Of a stretch of 6,223 nucleotides of DNA, positions 1-4,943 are shown one piece after another. Source of the DNA: JBHWPB01 sp043424675 (lineage in GTDB: Bacteria; Bacillota; Bacilli; Lactobacillales; Carnobacteriaceae_A); the NCBI GenBank assembly GCA_043424675.1, contig JBHWPB010000056.1:1-6223 (forward strand), read 5' to 3'. Both the position numbers and the translations under genes were made by a program. The notes below the pieces were generated by a model. The model was given only the letters and a program-made list of their open reading frames with translations. It was not told the DNA's origin and searched no databases. Numbering within the stretch: position 1 is the stretch's first letter; each line of letters starts with the position of its first letter.

Positions 1-117
1 ACGGGAGAATATTTCGAGGGCAAAAGGGCTGCTAAAGCTCATCCGCAAGCCTATGACGAAGAATCCAGAAAAAAACTGCAAGAAGTGACTCAAGGGAGTT
101 TAGCCGCTTATATTTAA
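1..117 (+). CDS. C-terminal end of a probable short-chain dehydrogenase/reductase (partial)
   Basis: An open frame runs from the first base of the window to a TAA at 115-117 and gives 38 residues; the rest of the gene lies to the left. The residues begin TGEYFEGKRAAKAHPQAYDE and end LAAYI. The pattern T-G-x-Y-F, followed by a basic stretch, then A-Y-D-E-E-x-R-x-K-L-x-E-V-T, resembles the C-terminal tail of retinol-dehydrogenase-like SDR oxidoreductases (TGxYF...YDxxxxxxLWxxS). The Rossmann fold and the YxxxK catalytic site would be upstream and cannot be checked, so the family call rests only on this tail. The next gene starts 25 bases downstream on the same strand without a visible terminator, so the two may be co-transcribed. 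Confidence 0.55.
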   Translation, partial: TGEYFEGKRAAKAHPQAYDEESRKKLQEVTQGSLAAYI

Positions 118-142
118 CAGTAAGGATGGGGGATCCGGAAAA

Positions 143-697
143 ATGAAAATAAAAACAGCCAAAGATGTCTATGATTTTTGGTTCAACGAGGGAAACGAAG
201 ATGTTTGGTTTGAAACAGACGAAGCCTTCGATCAAGAAATCCGCGACCGCTTTTATGAGACTTGGGAGGCAGGGCGACAAGGCTTGCTCTTTGACTGGCG
301 GGATACTTTTGACGGCCGTCTTGCAGAAATTATTGTCCTCGATCAGTTTTCAAGAAACCTTCATAGAGGGAGTGCCTTGAGTTACACGCAAGATCCGATG
401 GCGCTGATTCTGTCCCAACACGCCGTGGAATCTACCGCCTATGAAGAGCAGCCACTGGAGAAGAAAAATTTTGTGCTCCTGCCATGGATGCATTCAGAAT
501 CAAAAGAAGTTCAAGCCCTGACTGAACAAATATATCTAGAATTAGACGATGAATTTCTGACAGAAATTATGTACGATCACAAAAAAATCATCGATCAATT
601 CGGTCGCTACCCGCATCGCAACCAAGCGATGGGTCGCCAATCGACGCCTGCAGAAATTGAGTTTTTAGAAAATAATGATCTTGAATTTACAAAATAA
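143..697 (+). CDS. DUF924 family protein
   Basis: The gene encodes 184 residues, the usual length for DUF924 proteins, which are all-helical TPR-like proteins of unknown biochemical role. The family signature can be read in order: DFWF at residues 11-14, an acidic-aromatic segment with WF at 22-23, the core LDQFSRNLHRG at 66-76, PWMHSE at 114-119, HKKIIDQFGRYPHRN at 146-160 and GRQSTPAE at 164-171. There is no signal peptide or membrane segment, so it should be cytoplasmic. The ATG at 143 is the natural start because the DFWF motif lies close to the N-terminus, as is typical. The ribosome binding site is modest (a G-rich run at 128-133). It may be translated from the same message as the upstream dehydrogenase. 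No clear terminator follows it. The family assignment is secure; the function is unknown. Confidence 0.9.
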   Translation: MKIKTAKDVYDFWFNEGNEDVWFETDEAFDQEIRDRFYETWEAGRQGLLFDWRDTFDGRLAEIIVLDQFSRNLHRGSALSYTQDPMALILSQHAVESTAYEEQPLEKKNFVLLPWMHSESKEVQALTEQIYLELDDEFLTEIMYDHKKIIDQFGRYPHRNQAMGRQSTPAEIEFLENNDLEFTK

Positions 698-760
698 GCA
701 AAAACCTCATTGCCGAATACCTCGTACATGAAACCAGTTGAAGATATTGAGCAAATGTTG

Positions 761-858
761 GATTTACAAAGTGATCTAATGATTTAAAAAATCAAGATTC
801 TTCAGTTTGCTCTCAATTTATCACACCATTTAGAAGATGCAGATTTTGAAGTGATCTA
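761..858 (+). repeat. Imperfect direct repeat, two copies about 80 bases apart
   Basis: Copy one is GATTTACAAAGTGATCTA at 761-778. Copy two is GATTTTGAAGTGATCTA at 842-858. They share an identical 10-base core, AAGTGATCTA (769-778 and 849-858). Both lie in the non-coding spacer. They could be a short duplication left by gene decay or paired protein-binding sites; the sequence alone does not decide. Confidence 0.4.
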
Positions 859-885
859 GAGTTAATTGCAGATAGTGAAACTACA

Positions 886-912
886 AATACAGATTGTATT
901 CAATAGTGAATA
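886..912. repeat. Two overlapping perfect inverted repeats upstream of the ywbE-like gene
   Basis: The first is AATACA-gat-TGTATT (886-900). The second is TATTCA-atag-TGAATA (897-912). They share bases 897-900, so in RNA only one of the two hairpins could form at a time. Alternatively each could be an operator half-site pair. Both are short and AT-rich (6-base arms), so chance is possible. They end about 50 bases before the ywbE-like start codon. Confidence 0.3.
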
Positions 913-961
913 AGGTAAACTAAGTCTATCAAACAAATTAACGAAGTAGAAAGGGGATAAT

Positions 962-1156
962 ATGGACGGAAGCAAACGTAAGGATATAAATGTGGGTCAA
1001 AAAGTGAAGATTGTACAAAAACAACACCAACGTTCTGGAAAGTTAACTGAGGGTATCGTATCAAAAATATTAACGAACTCAGCGACACATCCACATGGTA
1101 TCAAAGTGAGATTAGAAGATGGCATTGTGGGAAGAGTGAAAGAAGTTATTGAATAA
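962..1156 (+). CDS. ywbE: YwbE family protein (DUF2196)
   Basis: The 64-residue product matches the YwbE family over its whole length. It has RKDINVGQKVKIVQK at residues 6-20, QRSGKLTEGIV at 23-33, and the highly characteristic THPHGIKVRLEDGIVGRV at 42-59. The family is small, cytoplasmic and widespread in Bacilli; its biochemical function is not established. The alternating G-x-x-V-x-I-V and G-I-V pattern would fit a small beta-barrel like KOW/SH3-type folds, which is my inference. The ATG at 962 follows a good ribosome binding site (AAAGGGG ending at 956, five bases away). The gene stands alone: a repeat-rich spacer lies before it and a strong terminator starts 12 bases after its stop codon, so it is probably monocistronic. 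Confidence 0.92.
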   Translation: MDGSKRKDINVGQKVKIVQKQHQRSGKLTEGIVSKILTNSATHPHGIKVRLEDGIVGRVKEVIE

Positions 1157-1168
1157 TAAAGATTGACT

Positions 1169-1201
1169 AAAAGCTTTCAAACAGCAGTTTGAAAGCTTTT
1201 T
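1169..1201 (+). terminator. Intrinsic terminator after the ywbE-like gene
   Basis: There is a perfect 14-base stem: AAAAGCTTTCAAAC at 1169-1182 pairs with GTTTGAAAGCTTTT at 1187-1200, with the four-base loop AGCA. The descending arm merges into a T run (1197-1201). The A-rich start of the ascending arm means it could also act on the minus strand. It separates the ywbE-like gene from the sugar-acid operon. Confidence 0.9.
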
Positions 1202-1282
1202 AATTAATCTAATCATGCAATAATGAAATGCTTTCGGTTTGCTTTTAAATAAAATTTCTACAACAGATAGACCAAAAAAATG

Positions 1283-1337
1283 TTTACCATTCGAAAGTGA
1301 AAGAAAATAAAAGAAAGGAGATGAAACTTTTCAAAAG
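1283..1337 (+). promoter_or_regulatory. Putative operator of phased GAAA boxes overlapping a weak promoter
   Basis: GAAA tetramers start at exactly 1293, 1303, 1313 and 1323, a 10-base period, as GAAAG, GAAAA, GAAAG and GAAAC. A degenerate fifth box, AAAAG, starts at 1333. An extra off-phase GAAAG lies at 1299. Several DeoR-family repressors (for example the AgaR and GlpR groups) are known to bind arrays of TTTC/GAAA-type direct repeats, so autoregulation by the adjacent regulator is a reasonable inference. A possible promoter overlaps the array: TTTACC (1283-1288) and AATAAA (1306-1311) with 17-base spacing, each 4/6 to consensus. A 15-base palindrome, AACTTTTCAAAAGTT, lies at 1325-1339. The promoter call is weaker than the repeat observation. 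Confidence 0.45.
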
Positions 1338-1357
1338 TTCGTGTACTATAGACACAT

Positions 1358-1361
1358 GGAG
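1358..1361 (+). promoter_or_regulatory. Ribosome binding site deciding the regulator's GTG start
   Basis: GGAG at 1358-1361, within GGAGCTGA, is the only good ribosome binding site here. It is four bases from GTG 1366 and ten bases from GTG 1372. The second spacing is more usual, and it gives the N-terminus MFSKKRR, typical of the family. Confidence 0.5.
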
Positions 1362-1371
1362 CTGAGTGGGA

Positions 1372-2130
1372 GTGTTTTCTAAAAAAAGAAGAGTTGAAAT
1401 CGCTAATTACTTGAGAGAAAAGAAATCTGCCACTGTTTCTGAGTTGGCAGTGAAGTTCGATGTTTCAGAAGTAACTATTCGTAAAGACTTGAACATACTG
1501 GAAGAAGAGCATCTGATCGATCGGCCATTCGGTGGTGCCATTTGGATTGGCAACTCCATCAATGCGGAAATCAATAGTGATATCAAATTGACTACCCACA
1601 TCGATCAAAAAAATAAGATAGGCAAACAAGTTGTAGCAGAAGTGAACAATGGAAACACCCTTTTTTTAGACGCAGGCTCTACTACTAATATTCTTGTAGA
1701 ATATTTAACTGATTTCAAAGAGCTCACGATTGTCACAACTGACTTAATGATTGCCCTGAAGTTATTGCAGCAGACAGATTTCAAAGTCATTATGAATGGC
1801 GGAGAAATCTCTCGCACAACTAAATCCGTCAAAGATTATACGGCAGTCAAAATGTTAGAAAGGTACAACGTGGATATTGCTTTCATTGGCTGCGATTCCT
1901 TTTCAGAAAATGATGGGGTCTGTACAACCTCCTCTGAAAAAGCAGCCATAAAATCGACAGCGATGTCCATAGCGAATCAATCACTTTTGCTGTCTACAAG
2001 TGATAAGTTTTATAAACGCGGATTTTTTAAATTCGCTGAATTAGAAGATTTTGATAAATTATATGTCTCAAAACCTTTTAACGATAGGGCTGAATTTAAT
2101 GGTTTAGAACTGGAAGTCGTGGAATGTTAA
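1372..2130 (+). CDS. DeoR-family transcriptional regulator of the sugar-acid operon
   Basis: The product is 252 residues (254 if GTG 1366 is used), standard for DeoR-family regulators. An N-terminal winged helix-turn-helix spans about residues 5-58, with the family pattern ATVSELAVKFDVSEVTIRKD and then L-N-I-L-E-E-E; the GGA at 54-56 ends it. The C-terminal DeoR sensor domain follows, an ISOCOT-like sugar-phosphate-binding fold. It has LDAGSTT at about 99-105, IVTTD, MNGGEI, and DIAFIGCD at 168-175 followed by the G-V-C-T-T-S-S-E-K-A loop. The family's usual D-S-S-K-F near the end reads STSDKF here. It is first in the operon, 16 bases before pdxA2, so it is most likely a local repressor relieved by a phosphorylated intermediate. 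Phased GAAA boxes precede it. The start is uncertain between two GTG codons six bases apart. Confidence 0.88.
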   Translation: MFSKKRRVEIANYLREKKSATVSELAVKFDVSEVTIRKDLNILEEEHLIDRPFGGAIWIGNSINAEINSDIKLTTHIDQKNKIGKQVVAEVNNGNTLFLDAGSTTNILVEYLTDFKELTIVTTDLMIALKLLQQTDFKVIMNGGEISRTTKSVKDYTAVKMLERYNVDIAFIGCDSFSENDGVCTTSSEKAAIKSTAMSIANQSLLLSTSDKFYKRGFFKFAELEDFDKLYVSKPFNDRAEFNGLELEVVEC

Positions 2131-2133
2131 AAA

Positions 2134-2139
2134 GAGGAG
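2134..2139 (+). promoter_or_regulatory. Ribosome binding site deciding the pdxA2 start
   Basis: GAGGAG (2134-2139) lies only one base before ATG 2141 but seven bases before ATG 2147. The spacing favours 2147, giving the N-terminus MDKEYVVVPMGDPAG, over the longer MSMDKEY form. Confidence 0.7.
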
Positions 2140-2146
2140 TATGAGC

Positions 2147-3172
2147 ATGGATAAAGAATACGTTGTTGTTCCGATGGGAGATCCCGCGGGTATTGGACCC
2201 GAAATAGTCGTCAAATCATTCGCAAAAGAAAATATTTTTGATGAAGCAAACATAGTGGTCGTGGGCGATGCAAAAATTCTCGAACAAGCAAATGATATTT
2301 GTGACACTAACCTTGAGATTAATATCATAGAAGATCTCAAAGAAGGAAAATACACACCGGGTATTCTCGATGTCTATGACCTAGATATGATTGATATGGA
2401 GGAATTCGAATTCGGTAAAGTATCGGCTCAATGTGGGAGAGCGTCGCTTGCTTATATTGAAAAATCAGCAGACTTATGTATGAATGGGGATGCTGTGGCG
2501 ATGGCGACGACGACGATCAACAAAGAGTCTTTAGATGCAGCAGGGATTGATGAACTAGGACATACAAATATGCTTGCACGTATCACAGGAGTAGCAGACC
2601 CGTTAACCATGTTCCAAGTGCAGGACTTGCGCGTCACTTTCTATTCAAAACACGTCTCCCTTAAAGAAGCATGCGATTTAATTTCTAAAGAAGGCATTAA
2701 AGAATATGTCATGCGGACAATCGATGCCTTAGATACTATGGGAGTAGAAGATCCAGTAGTGGCTGTCGCAGGCTTGAATCCGCATAGTGGAGAACATGGA
2801 TTGTTTGGAACAGAAGAAATTGATCATATTATTCCTGCGATCAAAGAGATGCAGAGCGAAGGAGTTAAAGTTCACGGGCCAATCGGCGCTGATTCTGTCT
2901 TCTACCAAGCATTAAATGGTAAATATGATGGAGTTTTATCGCTATACCACGATCAAGGCCATATCGCGACAAAAATGGTAGATTTCCACAAAACAATTTC
3001 TATTACTCATGATTTGCCATTCTTGAGAACGTCAGTCGATCATGGGACAGCTTTTGATATTGCGGGGACTGGAGTGGCGAGCGAAGTCAGTTTAGACGAA
3101 GCCATCCGCTTAGCAGCGAAATATGCCCATGCATTCAAGGTGAAAAATGAAAAGAGAGAAACAATAAATTAA
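2147..3172 (+). CDS. pdxA2: PdxA2-type 4-phosphate dehydrogenase (D-threonate/D-erythronate 4-phosphate)
   Basis: The product is 341 residues, full length for the PdxA family of metal- and NAD-dependent oxidative decarboxylases. Motifs in order are GDPAGIGPE (11-19), GHT (138-140), H169 in YSKHVSL, NPHSGE with H213 (211-216), YHDQG with H268 (267-271) and RTSVDHGTAFDIAG (294-307). H169, H213 and H268 match the three divalent-metal histidines of E. coli PdxA. True PdxA acts on 4-phosphohydroxy-L-threonine in vitamin B6 synthesis. Here the gene sits between a DeoR regulator and a DUF1537 kinase, with no B6 genes in view. That is the hallmark of PdxA2, which oxidises 4-phospho-D-threonate or -erythronate; decarboxylation then gives dihydroxyacetone phosphate. 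The exact stereoisomer cannot be told from sequence. No defect is visible. Confidence 0.9.
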   Translation: MDKEYVVVPMGDPAGIGPEIVVKSFAKENIFDEANIVVVGDAKILEQANDICDTNLEINIIEDLKEGKYTPGILDVYDLDMIDMEEFEFGKVSAQCGRASLAYIEKSADLCMNGDAVAMATTTINKESLDAAGIDELGHTNMLARITGVADPLTMFQVQDLRVTFYSKHVSLKEACDLISKEGIKEYVMRTIDALDTMGVEDPVVAVAGLNPHSGEHGLFGTEEIDHIIPAIKEMQSEGVKVHGPIGADSVFYQALNGKYDGVLSLYHDQGHIATKMVDFHKTISITHDLPFLRTSVDHGTAFDIAGTGVASEVSLDEAIRLAAKYAHAFKVKNEKRETIN

Positions 3173-3182
3173 GTAATGAAAA

Positions 3183-3214
3183 ACCGACTTGAAATAGAGT
3201 CGGTATGTCTTTTG
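3183..3214 (+). terminator. Hairpin with weak T tract between pdxA2 and the kinase gene
   Basis: ACCGACT (3183-3189) pairs with AGTCGGT (3198-3204) around an eight-base loop, followed by ATGTCTTTTG. The seven-base stem and interrupted T run make it a weak intrinsic terminator, an attenuator, or an mRNA-stabilising structure at the 3' end of the regulator-pdxA2 part. Full termination seems unlikely because the next genes belong to the same pathway. Confidence 0.45.
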
Positions 3215-3220
3215 TATCAG

Positions 3221-3235
3221 ATGTAAGCGCTTTTA
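3221..3235 (+). promoter_or_regulatory. cre-like CcpA site upstream of the kinase gene
   Basis: ATGTAAGCGCTTTTA fits the Gram-positive consensus WTGNAANCGNWNNCW at every position but one (the C near the end is T). Its centre is the strong AAGCGCTT palindrome. It ends 15 bases before the kinase start codon. A possible internal promoter, TTGAAA (3189-3194) with TTGTAT (3212-3217), would place the cre over the transcription start, a typical repressing position; that promoter's -10 is poor. Catabolite control of a sugar-acid operon is biologically sensible. Confidence 0.6.
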
Positions 3236-3236
3236 T

Positions 3237-3245
3237 AAGGAGGAA
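3237..3245 (+). promoter_or_regulatory. Strong ribosome binding site for a TTG start
   Basis: AAGGAGGAA is a near-perfect Shine-Dalgarno sequence with seven bases between its AGGAGG core (end 3243) and TTG 3251. It compensates for the weak start codon and fixes the kinase N-terminus as MKTIIVADDMTGA. Confidence 0.8.
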
Positions 3246-3250
3246 TATTT

Positions 3251-4576
3251 TTGAAAACAATTATTGTGGCAGATGACATGACAGGAGCAAATGTATCGAA
3301 TTCATTATTAGCAGCGAATGGTTACACCGTCGCTACGATAAGCAATAATGATAATATCGCCAACTATCAAGACTATGATTCATTGGGGGTGCATACCGAT
3401 TCTCGTGGAATGACGCCTGAAGAAGCGTATGCGACCATCCGGAAAGAAATGGAGAGTCTCAAAGATCTAGATGTGGAATTCTTTAATAAACGTATTGATT
3501 CAACCTTACGAGGCAACAACCGTTCCGAACTTGATGCGATGTTAGATGTTTTAGGAGAGGACACGGTAGCGATTGTTGTTCCTTCTTTTCCAGATTCAGA
3601 TAAAATAGTCATCGGAAATTATATGCTAGTGGATGGAGTCCCGCTTGAACAGACTGATGTCAGAAATGATCCGACAAGTCCAGTCACTTCAACTCGAGTG
3701 ATCAAAAATTTCCAAGGTGATTCTGATCGTCAAATTGGGGTGATCTCGATGGAAACGATCATGTTAGGAAAAGAAGCCATTGCAGATAATATTATCGCTC
3801 TCTTTGAAGGCGGTTCGCAGATTATCATTCTCGATGCGACGACGAACGAAGATATCGAGCTCATTGCCCAAGCGACATTAGAGACAGGTTTAGATTTTGT
3901 ATCTGTCGACCCGGGGCCCTTCACTTATTATCTTGTCAAAGAATCAAGTAACAATGTTTCGTCGAAAAACAGACAGAAGACGCTCTTTGTGATAGGCAGT
4001 GTGAGTGAAGTGACGATTTCTCAAATTGATCGCTTCAGAGCGGATATGCGCCCGCATATCACTCGCATCGATACTGAAAAGTTACTGGATGATGATTTGC
4101 GTGATGAAGAAATTAATAGAGTCGTGCAGAGGGTGCTGGAAGATATAGATGAAAATCAGATGTTTTTGATCTCTTCGATGATTGAAAAAGAAGATAAACT
4201 TGATCTGAAGGCTGCTGCTGACAAACATGGCTTAACTGTGAGTGAAGCGTCTCAGATTATCAGCTCCAATATAGCCTTAATGGGAGCAGAAATCGCAAAA
4301 CAGATGGGCGATCGATTAGGAGGGCTTTATTCTTCAGGCGGAGACATCACGCAAGCCTTATTAAAACTTACAAACACTACTGGAATCCAGATAAAAGATG
4401 AAATCATCCCGCTGGCCGTCTATGGCACCATCAGAGATGGCGATTTAGACAATAAGGCTATTGTAACAAAGGGAGGGTTAATCGGAGATCAATATACATT
4501 GACTCAATGTGCTCAGTATCTGCAGACAAAAATTACCAATAGATATTACGAACCTGTTGAATCAGAGAAAAACTAA
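3251..4576 (+). CDS. DUF1537-family four-carbon acid sugar kinase (D-threonate/D-erythronate kinase-like)
   Basis: The 441-residue product has the two-domain layout of DUF1537 kinases, which transfer phosphate from ATP to O4 of four-carbon sugar acids. The N-terminal substrate domain shows ADDMTGA (7-13), KRIDSTLRGN (80-89), VPSFP (110-114), G-V-P-L-E-Q-T (129-135) and DPTSPV (140-145). The C-terminal nucleotide domain shows FVIGSVSEVT (246-255), SSGGD (361-365) and VTKGGLIGD (405-413). The usual FPxxGR stretch reads FPDSDK here, a variation near the substrate domain. The start is TTG, supported by an excellent ribosome binding site. With pdxA2 upstream it forms a two-step route to dihydroxyacetone phosphate, and the permease gene starts 46 bases downstream. 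No aldolase or isomerase is present, which favours the PdxA2 pathway over the 3-oxo-tetronate (OtnK) pathways. The substrate isomer is unknown. Confidence 0.88.
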   Translation: MKTIIVADDMTGANVSNSLLAANGYTVATISNNDNIANYQDYDSLGVHTDSRGMTPEEAYATIRKEMESLKDLDVEFFNKRIDSTLRGNNRSELDAMLDVLGEDTVAIVVPSFPDSDKIVIGNYMLVDGVPLEQTDVRNDPTSPVTSTRVIKNFQGDSDRQIGVISMETIMLGKEAIADNIIALFEGGSQIIILDATTNEDIELIAQATLETGLDFVSVDPGPFTYYLVKESSNNVSSKNRQKTLFVIGSVSEVTISQIDRFRADMRPHITRIDTEKLLDDDLRDEEINRVVQRVLEDIDENQMFLISSMIEKEDKLDLKAAADKHGLTVSEASQIISSNIALMGAEIAKQMGDRLGGLYSSGGDITQALLKLTNTTGIQIKDEIIPLAVYGTIRDGDLDNKAIVTKGGLIGDQYTLTQCAQYLQTKITNRYYEPVESEKN

Positions 4577-4622
4577 CTATAAAAGCACTCGGTCTTAACA
4601 AATAATCTTTTGAGGAGAGAAT

Positions 4623-4937
4623 ATGATGTTTACAAGCGAATTTCAACCCATTTTGGGGTTAATAATAGGGGTTATACTCTTAATCAGTTTGGTCTTAAAA
4701 ACAAAAATACATGCCTTTTTAGCTCTTATTATATCGGCATCTGTCGCAGGTATTGTAGGAGGCATGGCACCTCTGGAGGTATCTTCTACAATTTCTGATG
4801 GTTTTGGTTCCACATTAGGCAGTATTGGGATCGTTATCGGTTTTGGGGTTATGATGGGTGCCATCCTTGAAGCGTCGGGAGCGGCTGAAACGCTGGCTTA
4901 CTCACTGATCAAACTGGTCGGTAGAGGAAGAGAATAA
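4623..4937 (+). CDS. GntP permease, N-terminal fragment (104 residues)
   Basis: This fragment holds about the first three membrane segments of the permease: residues 9-26, 29-48 and 64-84. The family stretch GFGVMMGAILEASGAAETLA (74-93) follows and runs into a positively charged loop ending GRGRE. Translation stops at TAA 4935-4937, and the following base is T, a context that normally ends translation efficiently, so readthrough is unlikely to be strong. Alone it lacks the substrate and proton path and should not transport. ATG 4626 is an equally acceptable start. Confidence 0.75.
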   Translation: MMFTSEFQPILGLIIGVILLISLVLKTKIHAFLALIISASVAGIVGGMAPLEVSSTISDGFGSTLGSIGIVIGFGVMMGAILEASGAAETLAYSLIKLVGRGRE

Positions 4938-4943
4938 TGGGCC

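Larger units (their letters stand above)
698..961 (+). other. Intergenic spacer, possibly holding a decayed small gene
   Basis: This 264-base spacer has no intact gene. An ATG at 728 opens 19 codons (MKPVEDIEQMLDLQSDLMI) and stops at TAA 785-787. The start of that peptide faintly resembles the N-terminus of UPF0158-type proteins. About 20 codons later the same frame reads HHLEDADFEVI before a TAG, so a decayed gene is conceivable, but there is no good ribosome binding site and no intact family motif. The spacer also holds an imperfect direct repeat and two overlapping inverted repeats, listed separately. A weak promoter for the downstream ywbE-like gene could be TTGTAT (894-899) with TAAACT (916-921), 16 bases apart; both hexamers match consensus poorly. 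Confidence 0.3.

Noticed and set aside
1223..1237. cre-like ATGAAATGCTTTCGG upstream of the regulator
   Set aside because: It has the outer look of a cre, but the central CG is replaced by GC and the half-sites are one base too close.
2402..2413. Tandem palindrome GAATTCGAATTC
   Set aside because: It lies inside pdxA2 and simply encodes E-F-E-F; nothing around it suggests a site under selection.
2500..2516. Short ACG/CGA trinucleotide run
   Set aside because: It encodes the A-T-T-T stretch of pdxA2 and is too short to be a meaningful microsatellite.
2147..3172. Vitamin B6 biosynthetic pdxA
   Set aside because: The fold and catalytic residues fit, but the kinase, permease and regulator neighbours point to the catabolic PdxA2 branch.
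4610..4798. Alternative 62-codon frame overlapping the start of the permease gene
   Set aside because: Its product has no family pattern, whereas the frame from 4623 encodes clear GntP membrane segments behind a ribosome binding site.
4935..4937. Programmed recoding of the stop codon (selenocysteine or pyrrolysine)
   Set aside because: The codon is TAA. Selenocysteine uses TGA and pyrrolysine uses TAG, and the following T favours normal termination.
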